Below, piece by piece: positions 35,260 through 46,560 of a stretch of DNA of 64,000 bases. Positions within the stretch are counted from its first letter, which is position 1. The number at the start of each line of letters is the position of its first letter. The position numbers were made by a program, and so were the translations under genes. The notes below the pieces were generated by a model. That model was not told the DNA's origin. It ran no database searches and saw nothing but the letters and a program-made list of their open reading frames with translations. Source of the stretch: Heliocidaris erythrogramma (Eukaryota; Echinodermata; Echinoidea; Camarodonta; Echinometridae); assembly GCA_025617745.1 (NCBI GenBank), contig CM046854.1:62267606-62331605 (forward strand), given 5' to 3'.

Positions 35260-38200
35260 TTAAGGACGTTCCCTAGTTATGTTTGTGCGCACCTCAGCTG
35301 CGCATCCTGGCTGGTTGTGTTACGTCATCACAACACCGGGAGAGTATTGCGCGCAGTTAAGACAATGTATACGCACATTTAACACAATGCTTAATAATGG
35401 GTACGCAAGTGTGCGCAGTAAGAAGAACCCGGTAAATATAGATGAAATCAATAATTCTGTACCTGCGAAATCTATACCAAATATTAAATAGCTTGAGCTG
35501 AAAGATAACATTCGATGCCCCTTATGAATTTTCTATAGGCAAAGTAAAGATGTCCTTTGGAATTCATAGTCATGGTCATCTACCTCCCACTTTTTTGTAC
35601 ACTAAATTAACACAAAAAGATAGCTGGAGAAACAAATTCAAATAATTATATGCCGAAGAATCATTTGTCTATGACCTGGGTTCTTAATTATTTTGTCAGG
35701 TGCATGGCCAGAAATATTCTTGAGATTACGTCGCGGGCCACTGAGTATTACACATACATACAAAAAATGTATAGGACTGGCGTATCTTGCCCGAAAACAT
35801 TGTGTATTCATTTCCTGGTTTTTCAATTCAGTTTAGCGAGCAAAGCGAGCAAGCCAAAGAAATTGACACATTAGAACCGTGAAATGTAATTTCGTCATCA
35901 AAATGTGCTAATTCTGAAAAGATATAAAAAGTACAACGAGAATGCCAGGTAATTTTGATATTCTCGGGAGGAGGCTGCAACCCCCATCCCATCCCCATAC
36001 ACCTCCGCATACACCCGAATGCATTGCCTATCTAAGGACTGAGGAAGAATTTCAGAATAAACATCCTGGTATCATAAATAATAATATTATTATCCTTATT
36101 TTTTGTTTGTTTGATGATAACTCTTTATTTTGACTATTTTTCAAATTATGCGTGGTAGGACATGCTATGATAACTCCTTGGTAGGACAGGGAACAGATAA
36201 TTATGATATCTTAATTGCGAGCGAACGAAGCGAGTGAGAAAAAAAATGACACCTGTAATCATACCGATAGTTAGGACATTACTTAAAATATACATAAAAG
36301 TTAAGAAACATTGCGTCTATCAAATATAGTAGGGACCGTGGTGACAGAGTGCGATTTGTTAAAATTTTAAATACTGAACGTTTGCATTATTATTATATCA
36401 CTGACAAGGCAGCTTATTATACAAGTCATCTTTGTCATGGTTGTAATGCGAAATAAAGTAATTTTTACTTCCGAGGGGATGCGGGAGAGGGGGTCCCCCT
36501 TTTTGAATGATTGGTGGGGAAAATGTCCCCACTGCCCACCCCCTCCCCCGCGCTTCCGGTGCCTATGGTCGTGAATGTATATAAAAAATATCAGTTACAT
36601 GGTGACATTCTGATAACAGGCAACAAGCATTTGTAAGTTTAAGACTCTCCGACAAACGGGGGCGCCGCTAGCACAAAAACCAGTACATGGACCCTCCCCC
36701 CCCCTCCCCTTTGCAAACCCTCTCTTCCTTTAGTATACTTCTCTCTACAAATCTGGAAACTTTGGTAAAAATGACATGGATTTTGAATGTACAGTAGAGT
36801 TTTTTCGAACCCATCCCCTTCCTACACTGTTTCCCATCCAGCCATGCACAGTTTTCGCTATTTTTGTGTGTTTTTGACTTTTTCCGCCACCTAAGGTTGC
36901 TGCAAGCAGAAAAAACGAGTGCATGGACCCCCTTTTTTAAAACTTTCTCCTTCTGCAGTATATAATTCTCTACAAATCTGCAAAAATTTACGAATCTGGC
37001 ATGGATTTTAAATATACAGTAGAGTTATTACGAACCCATCCCCTTCCGACACTGGTTCCCAGCCAACCATGCACAGTTTTCACTAGTTTTGCGAAGTTTT
37101 AAATTTTTCCGCCAACTGAGGGCGCTGCTAGCACAAAAACGAGTGCATGGACCCCCCTTTTTTAAAACTTTCCATCTTCTGCAGTATATAATTCTCTATA
37201 AATCTGCAAAATTTTACGAATATGGCATGGATTTTGAATGTACAGCAGAGTTATTACGAACCCATCCCCTTCCGACACAGGTTCCCAGCCAACCATGCAG
37301 AGTTTTCACTAGTTTTGCGAATTTTTGAATTTTTCCGCCAACTGAGGGCGCTGCTAGCACAAAAACGAGGGCATGGACCCCCCCCCCCTTTTTTAAACTT
37401 TCTCCTTCTGCAGTATACAATTCTCTACAAATCTGGAAAAATTTACGAATCTGGCATGGATTTTAAATGTACAGTAGAGTTATTACGAACCCTTCCCCTT
37501 CCGACACAGGTTCCCAGCCAACCATGCACATTTTCTACGGGTTTTGCGAGTTTTTGACTTTTTCCGCCACCTAAAGTTGCTGCTAGCACGAAAACGAGTG
37601 CATGGACCCCCCTTTTTTAAACTTCCTCCTTCTGCAGTATACAATTCTCTACAAATCTGGAAAAATTTACGAATCTGGCATGGATTTTAAATATACAGTA
37701 GAGTTATTACGAACCCATCCCCTTCCGACACAGGTTCCCAGCCAACCATGCACAGTTTTCACTAGTTTTGCGAATTTTTGAATTTTTCCGCCACCTAAAG
37801 TTGCTGCTAGCACAAAAACGAGTGCATGGACCCCCCTTTTTTAAACTTTCTCCTTCTGCAGTATACAATTCTCTACAAATCTGGAAAAATTTACGAATCT
37901 GGCATGGATTTTAAATATACAGCAGAGTTATTACGAACCCATCCCCATCCAACACAGGTTCTCAGCCAGTTCTTACGAGTTTTGCTAGTTTTTTACTTTT
38001 TCCGCCACATGAGGGCGCTGCTAGCATAAAAACGAGTGCCTGGACCCCCTTTTTAAAACTTTCTCCTTTTGCAGTATACAATTCTCTACAAATCTGGAAA
38101 AATTTACGAATCTGACATGGATTTTGACAGAATAATGGGGATTTGTATATGACATTACGAATTCTGAGGCTCTATCAATGGCCAAAAACCTGCGTTGACG

Positions 38201-38374
38201 TCATTCTACCCGACACCCAATCATGGCACAATTTAGTGTCCCATAGAAAAAAAGTAAGCACATGGACCTATACTTTTCTATGCGTATTTGGGCTTCTCAT
38301 GGACCAAAGTAACTGTGTGCAAAATTTGGTGAAACTGACATGGATTTGACTTTAACTAGGGAACGTCCTTAAGG
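35260..38374. mobile_element. TTAA-bounded non-autonomous element, 3.1 kb
   Basis: The ends are ttaaggacgttccctagtta (from 35260) and taactagggaacgtccttaa (to 38374): a perfect 20-bp inverted repeat whose outer four bases, TTAA, could be the target duplication of a piggyBac- or Kolobok-type insertion. No transposase is visible. The right half is a tandem array of about 226-bp units (36640-38130). It lies in intron 1 of the Ig gene. Confidence 0.8.
36640..38130. repeat. Tandem array, about 7 units of about 226 bp
   Basis: Each unit contains ttttccgccacct or ttttccgccaactga, a gctgctagcac-like block, acgagtgcatggaccccc, ttctgcagtat, tctacaaatctg and ggcatggattt. Block starts near 36668, 36898, 37126, 37351, 37577, 37803 and 38009 give the period. 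The third to sixth units are the most alike, which fits recent unequal exchange. Recurrent short frames are repeat translation. Confidence 0.92.
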
Positions 38375-38616
38375 GTTGCTGCCCCTGAGCCCCTGTGGGG
38401 GCAAAGTACATACATGTACCCTGTTTGAACAAAATGAGGTCTCCTTTACCTAAGAATGACTCATACCAAACTGTCAGCAGGTGACCTTAAATGTGATGAA
38501 AAAGTAAGATTTGGGTATTCACTTCAAAGAGGAAACAAAAGACAATTCCTACCAAGATTGAAAACAAGTTTCATAGAATTTGAAGAAATACTTTTGAAAG
38601 GCAGTAAATATTAAAA

Positions 38617-39537
38617 ACAAGAGCCCCAGGGGGCACGACGCTCACCTGAGGTGGATCAATTCACATCTGGTGCATGTTCTCTCTAGCACATGAACAACTT
38701 TCATTCTTCATCTATAGAGGTATCTCTATACACAATACCAAGTCTGAGCTTCCTACCAAGTTCGGTTAAATTCCAATCATGGGTTTTGGAGAAGCTGAAA
38801 ATGTAAAAAGTTTATGGATGGCGGACAACTTGCCCCCCCCCCCTCCAGTATGTTACACCCCCCCCCCCCCAGACCCCCTATAGGGCCACCCAGAAAAAAA
38901 TCTCCATACACAATACCAAGTCTGAGCTATTCCTGGTTCTGGAGAAGATGTTTGAAATTTACATAGCTTTTACACTTGGGGGCTCTCCCCCTGGGCCCCC
39001 CTGGGGGCCACATGTACCATTTTAGCACCTTTGGATCCCCTACCCCTAAGGATGATTCCTACCAAGTTTGGTTGAATTCCGATCATGTGTTTTGGAGAAG
39101 AAGATCAGAATGTACATTTTGCCTGGCAGCGCCCCCCCCCCCCCTCCAGTATGTTACCCCCACAGGGCCCCTATAGGGCCACTCAGAGAAATTTCATGAA
39201 CAACATTCATTCTTCATCTATAGAGGTATCTCCATACACAATACCAAGTATGAGCTATGCCTGGTTCTGGAGAAGAAGATGTTTGAAATTTACATAGCTT
39301 TTACAATTAGGGGCCCTCCCCCTGGGCCCCCCTGGGGGCCACATGTACCATTTTAGCAACTTTGGGTCCCCTACCCCTAAGGATGATTCCTACCAAGTTT
39401 GGTTGAATTCCGATCATGGGTTTTGGAGAAGAAGATGAAAATGTAAAAAGTTAACGGACGACGCACGACGCACGACGGACGACGGACAAATTTCCATCGC
39501 AATAGCTCACTCGAGCCATAGGCTCAGGTGAGCTAAA
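38617..39537. mobile_element. Dispersed repeat with gctcacctgag ends
   Basis: The left end has gagccccagggggcacgacg then gctcacctgag (38640-38650); the right end has ctcaggtgagc (39523-39533). Inside are two to three related units (caataccaagtctgagct, tggttgaattccgatcatg) and G/C-runs, then acgacgcacgacggacgac. A family of this look is widespread in marine invertebrates, from memory. No coding capacity. Confidence 0.7.
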
Positions 39538-39926
39538 AACTTAACCTCAGGTTAAGTTCTTGGAACACAATTGACCTCAGCTGACCTTCGACCTTGATTT
39601 TTTACCTGAAAATTGTTCCACATTATTTGTGATACTCTCTCTACAACCATACTCTGCAACTTTTAAGGAAATTGAACAAATACTTTTGAAAAGAGATTAT
39701 TTCAAAAATTGTGTCGCTGCTGTCTCCGCCGCAGCCGTCTGAAAACCTGAAATTTCTGAAATTGACCTTTCTGACCTTTTACATCGTACCTACTATACGT
39801 ACCCCACAATCCCATCAGATCACCTTACTATGGTGGTGCATACTATACCAAGTTTTGAGTTATTGGCTAAAACTGTTCAAGAGATATTGCGATATCAACA
39901 AATTTTGGGGAAAATAAATACAATAC

Positions 39927-39993
39927 CTTGAAGAAGAGTGAAAAGCAGGAAAATCAAATGCACATCTACATGTATCTCCTCCATTTTCTCCAT
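39927..39993 (-). CDS. IgSF gene, first coding exon: signal peptide
   Basis: An ATG at 39993 (a second in-frame ATG lies three codons on) opens 22 codons with a hydrophobic core, HLIFLLFTLL, followed by a phase-1 donor aag|gtattg. This is the standard layout of an IgSF leader exon. The split codon completes in frame with the Ig exon at 32276, about 7.65 kb away. An acceptor-like tatttttag ends at 40092, so the exon may extend to 40091 as 5' untranslated sequence, with a further untranslated exon to the right. No promoter element was recognised. The exon is short, so the call rests on phase, hydrophobicity and fit with the next exon together. Confidence 0.72.
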
Positions 39994-40219
39994 CTGCTGA
40001 CAGACCTTTCGAAGGCTGAGCTGCAGGTGATACACTGAAGAACGAAGATAATTTTAGCGAATTCAGAAGGCCTCTTGAAAAGAAGTTGAACCTAAAAATA
40101 AACACAAATTCATGTTCATGGATATGAAACTGAATGAATGAGTCCGTCGCTCATGTACCGTTATGTAAGTGTGTATGCAGATTACACTGAACAAGTTGTT
40201 ATGGTCTGGCACACCATGG

Positions 40220-40445
40220 GGGTGTTTCACAAAGAGGTACATGTAAGTTGACTAAAGTCATGCATAAGTGCCAATGCGCATACGGTATTAAACGCGTAAT
40301 TTCATTGGTAGATTACCCAATAGCTCGCGTCCCCTGAGCAACGATCTGACCAATGCGGTGATGTGTCATACATGTATATACTGCACATAAATAGGAATTT
40401 AAGTGCGACTGTTTATAGTCAAACTTAACTCTTTGTGAAACACCC
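40220..40445. mobile_element. 226-bp MITE upstream of the Ig leader exon
   Basis: The ends are gggtgtttcacaaag (40220-40234) and ctttgtgaaacaccc (40431-40445). No coding. It begins about 130 bp upstream of the proposed 5' edge of the leader exon, so it may sit in a promoter region or first intron. Confidence 0.8.
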
Positions 40446-41054
40446 GCAGATGTGGAAAGTCTGCACTTCACACACATGTGTGTTTGACAGACATACATGT
40501 ACATACATGTACATGTGTATAGTCTTTAAACTGAATGGGTTAGCTCATAAACGTGAGACTGTGATGATCCTTTTGATAACAAATATTTGGTGTCAAATGC
40601 AGTGCTCACTAAACTGATCATTTATCACACAATTCATTACATCTACATACATGTATATAAAACGTTAAGTGGGGAAATATCACCACCTTCTTTAAGTCTA
40701 TCTTGTTTGTTATAAAACTCTTCAAATTCATAGACATTTTCATAGACAAGCTTTACCTATGGAATTTTCTGTATGTATATATTTCTGTGTATGAAGTTTG
40801 AATACGAAAGGTCACTTTAACTTTAAGGACTGATCCGGATAAAATGTTAATTTAAAACAAATTTACAACATGCAATGTATGCAGATACATGTACATGTAA
40901 ATGACCTCTATAGTCTATACTTGTATGCTGTCAAAGTACAAACCATGATGCGCACAAAAACACTTGACATTATCAATACGCCCAATTAGATATTCCCATA
41001 TATATGTACATGTATAGTGCTTACAACTTTCCAAAATTCCTAACTTTCTTTAAT
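40446..41054. other. No gene seen
   Basis: AT-rich with several acatgtacatgt microsatellite motifs (about 40495-40515, 40890 and 41010). There is no recognisable open frame, and nothing that marks a promoter. Confidence 0.4.
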
Positions 41055-41454
41055 ATAGAGTACCGAAGTGATGACGTCACAAAAAGCTATTTTTTCATTT
41101 TGACATTTTTTATACCATATCTCAAAGGAACATGGTGAAAAACATCCAGAGCCCAAATTTTATGGCAATTGGCCCATTGGGCCCCGAGATATGGCCGCAT
41201 GAATACCTCCTTAGCCCCATTGAAGTCAGTGTTAAATTGGCCTCGTTCTAAACTGTTAAGAACCAGGCCAATTTACTCTGACTTCAATGGGGCTAATTAG
41301 ATATTCATATAGCCATACCTTGGGCCACCATGAACTGATTCATGTCAAATTTGATGTGTGAACTTTTTTCAATCATGCTCTACCTAAATATGGTCATAAA
41401 AATACTGAAATACAAAAATCACAATTTGATGACGTCACACTTCGGTACTCTATT
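41055..41454. mobile_element. 400-bp foldback element
   Basis: The left arm starts atagagtaccgaagtg and the right arm ends cacttcggtactctat. Near the centre ccccattgaagtcagtg and ctgacttcaatgggg face each other, so the arms span nearly the whole element with a centre near 41250. The fit is imperfect in the middle of each arm. A single-arm copy lies at 9680-9800. Confidence 0.82.
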
Positions 41455-41538
41455 GCTTGTCTGATTTCGTTCAAACGTTTTCCAATCTGCTTCTCTGATT
41501 TTTCCTCTTTCTTTCAAAATCTACTTTAACATGTACCA

Positions 41539-41908
41539 TTAAAGGCCAAGTCCACCCTAATATCAAGTTGATTTGAATAAACAGAGTAAAATTAAACAAG
41601 CATAACAGTAAAAATTTCACTGAAATCGGATGTAAAATAAGAAAGTTATGGCATTTTGAAGTTTTGCATTATTTCATGAAACAGTGATATGCATAGCATG
41701 GGCGGTATGCAAATGAGTGAACCAAAGTCACACACTCACTTTTCCTTATGTACAGTGTATTTTATTATATGAAATTTCAAATATTTCAATTTTTATAGAT
41801 GTGATAAAAAAGAATCCCTTCCTTGTATGAAAATAAGTTACAATAATGATGATTTTACATGTTCTATATGGAGTCAAACCATGTTTTACATTATTGTAGC
41901 AAAAAAAT
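41539..41908. mobile_element. Half copy of the 17.3-kb foldback family
   Basis: It starts ttaaaggccaagtccaccct and follows the reverse complement of 17917 back through the loop (tacaataatgatgattttac) to about 41908. There the sequence changes and the second arm is missing. Confidence 0.85.
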
Positions 41909-42168
41909 ATAAAGCTGATTAGTCAAATTTTATGGTATCTGGAGTGAATCAATCATTATGGAATAAAACAATGTAAGTCATTACACAAATTTAGACACAA
42001 ATTATGTGATTCACATGCAGTTTTCTTTTTAAGGACAAGAAAGTTGTTTTGGACGTTACATAGTTTTATTTTTAACGCATAATTTACAAATTTCAACAAA
42101 TTTTTTGACATATCAGCAAAGAATGATTTCACAATCTTTTCCCATGTTAAGAAAACTATCTTATCTTA

Positions 42169-43595
42169 TCTTATAATATAATACACTAAGGATTTCGGGC
42201 TCTTTTTTTGGTTCAAATAGGCTCCTCCCCTGGCCCTTTCGGTCCCCGCCTTTTGGTACCCATGGGTGGGGAAGGGTTCTTAGGGTGGTAGGAGGCACTT
42301 CTTGAGGGCTGACGTCCCGTCCATATTTCATAAATTCATTTTTAAACATTGAATTTCCGCAGGGAGTAGGCCTAATAATTCCACCAACCCATGAAGCGGG
42401 TTTGTAGCTTCAGGCCCAGCCAACCCATATACCTTTCCCTGTGAAGGGGAGCTATGCCAAAGAACAGCATGGCCATATATCCGCATGGCTTCAGTGTACA
42501 GTACAGTATTATACACACGTGTTAGATCGTTCGCACGTACATGTACGTGTACAGGTCATCATACAGGTATAGAGTTACATCATTTGAAGCTTCATGGTCA
42601 CACACACAGTTTAGTGTGTATGTTTCACGACGTTCGCTACCGGTAATTTGACACTTTATCAGAAAATCTGATAAGAAAATTCCTTCGAAAATATTTCCAT
42701 AATGATTATGAATACGTATAATGATATTAATCCCTTCTCCCCTCGCCCTGGGGGTGATGGGATGACAATGGAATGGGGGGAGCTGGAGGGGGGGGGGGGG
42801 GGGGGTAGTAGGGGGGAAGTCAATCCGTCGGTCCTCCCAAGACCCATATAAGGGGGCCATAATCCCCCTGAAAATAAAATGACAAATTCATTTTTTCTCA
42901 TTATTGCATCCTTTACAGGGGACGTACCGCTAATTATGGATGTTACTCTGAGTATTAATAAACCACAGAAACATGGCAAGATCAAATCGCTCCCTCTAGG
43001 TCTATGCATGGATATTCTACTCGAACATTATTATATCAATATCATCAATTTTCATCAAGATTAAAAGGAATCTTGTTCAGAACTCATGCAAGCTTTGGAT
43101 AAATAAGACATATTCACATGATCAGGGGCGGATCCAGAATTTAGTATAAGGCGGGGAAAACAAGTGCAGGTTTGTCAACTTTTGGAAAAGGCAGACCTGG
43201 GGGGGGGGGGGGGGTGGCGAGAATTTTTTTTTCGTCAGACCTAGAAAATTCGCTCAGGAGGGGGTGGTTATGGGGGTCCCTCCATAATTCTCTGACAAGC
43301 AAAAAAAAGGTTTCATTCTAAAAGGGGGCGGGGGCACAATCAACAAAAGGGCGGATCGTCTATGGTCAAAATGCATACTTTCCTGCCATTGAACGGGGGG
43401 GGGGGGGGGGGGGTGGGGATGGCACGGCCAGAAGCACCCCCCGTCCGCCAATGGACATGTTGTAAATACTTCTTGGTAAATAACTTTACCCGACTTTTTT
43501 ATTTATTCACTTCATTATTGTAACAAATATACGGGACGGTGATTAATCATAAACACAGCTAGCGCCCGTGGATGTCCACGGGCTGCTTCTGCTAG
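42169..43595 (+). mobile_element. Probable non-autonomous Helitron, about 1.4 kb
   Basis: The 3' end shows a perfect 9-bp-stem hairpin, gcccgtgga-tg-tccacgggc (43564-43583), then 8 bases, then CTAG (43592-43595), then T: the Helitron terminus. A plausible 5' end is TCTTATAATATAATAC at 42169, preceded by A, giving the expected A/T insertion site. Several ttatc repeats make the exact start ambiguous. The interior has no Rep/helicase and includes poly-G tracts (about 42790, 43200, 43397) and an aggggcggatccag segment near 43124 that may be a separate insertion. Confidence 0.6.
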
Positions 43596-44004
43596 TTTTT
43601 AATATTTTATTTTTTGAATAGGATGCTAAAAACTAATTTTTTAATGAATCATCTAAGCTTTCTGCAAAACTGAAATATAAACAAATTATAATTTTGAAGC
43701 CACTGTGATGAAATGCATTGCAGGATGGTTTAGTATATCCTAAATTTGTAAAATCAGCACTGATTTTCTTATTTATTAGATAAATCTATATACCTACCTA
43801 TTATGCTAGTCGCTTGACTACGCTAACCGTTCAAGAATTTTAACACAAATGAGTCACAATATTGTGCGCACCCCCGTAATCCCATTGTTATCCCCTTCGC
43901 CACTCACCCGCAGTAATGCGCAACGGCCATCTTCCTCTATTGCGAGCAACCCCAAGTAATAAAACATGTTGCTTGCAAGGCGAAGGGAAGGAGGGAGGGT
44001 CATA

Positions 44005-44097
44005 GGTAGGTATATAGATTTATCTAGTAAATAAGAAAATCAGTGCTGATTTTACAAATTTACTGCAATAAATCATATACCTACCTATTATGCTAGA
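44005..44097. repeat. DIRS internal complementary region, copy 2
   Basis: The first half (aggtaggtatatagattt to aatcagtgctgatttt) is the reverse complement of the outer left end at about 43753-43797 with one or two differences. The second half (tttactgcaataaatcatat to ctattatgctag) is the reverse complement of the outer right end at about 49247-49291. The two halves meet exactly where the two element ends would join. Confidence 0.88.
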
Positions 44098-44149
44098 CTA
44101 GCACCCATTCAAACCGGGTGGCATGTTTTAAGTGAAGAAGGGAACAGGA

Positions 44150-45326
44150 TTACAAAGAAGACACCGCCGCCTTCAAGGTGGCTGACGCAAATAATTCCTC
44201 ACCTGCAGGGACATCCCTAAGGTAGCAAGAAATGAAGGAATTGGGCGAACGCCAAAAGGCAGCCCTCAAAATATCATTAAGCGTCACGCCTTGAAAGAGG
44301 GCCCAAGAAGTGCTCACACTACGAGTGTCATGAGCATGGGGCTTACTATCTGATAAGAGAGCCTCTGGGCCAGCGGCCCGAATAGCTTCAACAATCCATC
44401 TAGAAATGGAATCAAGAGAAGCAGGAGAAAAGGGCTCTCGAGTGATCAGAAACAACTGATCATCTTTGCGACGTGTCTTAGTCTTATCAATGTACCATTT
44501 AAGAGCTCTAACAGGACACCAAACCTTGTGCTTGCGCACTGACGAGAAGTCAGATAGTGGACAAAGAAAAACTTAGACAGGGCCAGAAGAAGCCGTCTGG
44601 TTCTTGGCAATGAAAGAAGCTTTAGGAATCAATCTAACACCTTTTCTCTCCCAACGAACATGACCGGGAGTAAGACAGAGGGCATGAAGGGTACTGCACC
44701 TCTGACCAGAGGCAATGGCTACCAAAAAGAGCGTCTTTACCGTAAGATGGTGAAGCAAAGCTTCACCTAACGGTTCAAAAGGAGGCTTAGCCAGGGCTTC
44801 TAGAACCCGAGGCAAACTCCAAGACGGGACTAATTGAGTACGAGGAGGACGTTTCAGAAAGAAAGACCGAATTAATCCACAACAGCAGGGAATTAGAAAT
44901 CCCCAAACCATCCGGAAATCCCGAATGAATGGCACCGATCGCAGACCGGTAGCCTTGAATAGTAGAGATAGACCTTCCTTTGTCAAACAGCGAGATTAGA
45001 AAATCCGCAATTGAACCAATAGGAGCCTTAGACGGGGTTTGATCCCGTGCCTTACACCATTGAGAAAAGGCTGAAAGACGGGAATTGTAAATTTCCCTAG
45101 TAGAAACCCTACGACTGGACATTACAAAATCTGCGGCCCTTTCAGAAAGACCTGACTGTCTCGCAGATTCCCCGATAGGGGCCAGGCCGTCAAATGAAGG
45201 GACGCTGGACCGTGGTGAAGAATCCCCGAAAGGGGTTGCGACACCAGATCCGGTCTCAACGGAAGAAGAAACGGTTGAGCCACCAGAAGGCTCACTAACT
45301 CTGGGAACCAACTCCTCCTGGGCCAA
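44150..45326 (-). pseudogene. DIRS copy 2 tyrosine recombinase
   Basis: N-terminal similarity (RRVSTREIYNSRLSAFSQW, GRSISTIQGYRSAIGAIHSG) lies in the frame 45326-44787. The first-arginine block (FLVAIASGQRCSTLHAL) is in 44986-44573, and the C-terminal catalytic region in 44539-44150. The last has the box HAHDTRS (histidine 70 and arginine 73 of that frame) and the nucleophile tyrosine 106 in FISCYLRD. The active-site residues are therefore kept, unlike copy 1, but at least two frame changes prevent a full protein. Its role in the family is integration of a circular DNA copy without target duplication. Confidence 0.87.
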
Positions 45327-46560
45327 AAGGGAGCTATTACAACTACCCGAGCCCGATCTTCCCTGATCTTCTGCAAGACTCGCAGAATCAGCTGGATGGG
45401 AAGAAAGGCAAACGCTCGAAGATTATCCCAACTGAGAGAGAATGCATCCAGGGCCCAAGCCTCCCGGTCGCGAACACGGGAGCAGTACCTCAGAAGCTGG
45501 TGGTTGAGAGCGCAAAAAAGTCCACCTCTAGCGGACCCCAACAATTATAAATAAGGGAAAAGACTCTGGATGGAAGACACCTGCCCCGGGATAGGAAGTC
45601 CGCAATGAGGTTTTCCTGACCGGGGATGAAAGAGGCAACAGGCATGATCGCCATGTGACGACATTGTGACGACAGTTGCGCTGCTAAGGCATCCAGGGTG
45701 GCAGAACGAGTGCCTCCCTGCCGACTGATATAAGCCGCAACTGTGAAATTGTCCGTCAGAACTGAACGACTGAAAAGTCGTCTTCTGAAGTGAAGCAGAG
45801 TTAAGAAATCTGCCATGAATTCCAGGACTTGATATGGGGTAGAGTCCCAAGATGAGACCAATCCCCCAAAACCGTACTGCCGTTGCAAAGTCCGCCTCAC
45901 CCTAGCTGAGAGGCATCTGTCGAGACTGAGATCGACGGAAAGGGGGGTTCGGAAGGGTTTGCCTCGCGCGAGAAACTCTGCATTCGTCCAACGGGAGAGA
46001 AGGGATTTGATTTCTACTGGTACTGGAATCCAGACCAAGAGAGAATCCCTGCACGGTTTGTAAAACCTGAGGAGATGCCTTTGAAAAGGTCTCATAAGGA
46101 GCCGACACTCTTCTAGAACATCGACCAGACTGGCTAGATAACCTAGAACTGAAGCTACTGGCGTACTGCCGTTGACCCTTCTGGCCAGCATGAGCCTGCG
46201 AGCCGCTGAGACAATAGTGAGTATTCTGTCTCGACTGGCCCGAGCCAATTGATTCTGAATATCTAACACTGCCCCCAGAAAAACTGGTCAGCGTGTAGGA
46301 ATCAACCCTGACTTTTCCCAGTTTATTAGGAAACCTAAGTCTTGAGTGACTTTGACGAGCATGCGTGCCTCGTCTAAAGACGATCTTGCGACTCCGCTAA
46401 GAGGAGCCAATTGTCCAGATAGCAAAACAGCCGAAGGCCGCGGCGCCTCAGCGAGGCTGCCAAGACAGCCACTACCCGCGGGAACACACGAGGGGCTGGA
46501 CGCAGCCCAAAGTGAAGAGCGCAAAAACGGAAAGTCTCTGAAATGAAGGAAATCCTAGTG
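45327..46560 (-). pseudogene. DIRS copy 2 RT C-terminus and RNase H, N-terminus deleted
   Basis: The frame 46524-46288 and the next, 46269-45490, match the region downstream of and around the catalytic YLDD box of copy 1, but the box itself is degraded in 46440-46380. RNase H blocks remain: VLEFMADFLTLLHFRRRLF, LTDNFTVAAYISRQ and ENLIADFLSRG. The DIRS linker follows in 45544-45122 (ALNHQLLRYCSRVRDREAW). Near 46555 the sequence jumps from a point matching copy 1 at about 22890 to one matching about 23510, removing the RT fingers. No reverse transcriptase can be made. Confidence 0.85.

Noticed and set aside
36640-38130. Several related 60-110-codon plus-strand frames that might look like a peptide repeat family.
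   Set aside because: They follow from the 226-bp tandem unit; stops and frame vary between units and the composition follows the DNA repeat.
36640-38130. CRISPR-like array of regularly spaced repeats.
   Set aside because: The units are contiguous 226-bp tandem copies without unique spacers, in a eukaryotic intron.
39860-40105. The 81-codon minus-strand frame covering the leader exon in another reading frame.
   Set aside because: The phase-correct reading from 39993 gives a signal peptide and an in-frame junction to the Ig exon; the longer frame has no such support.
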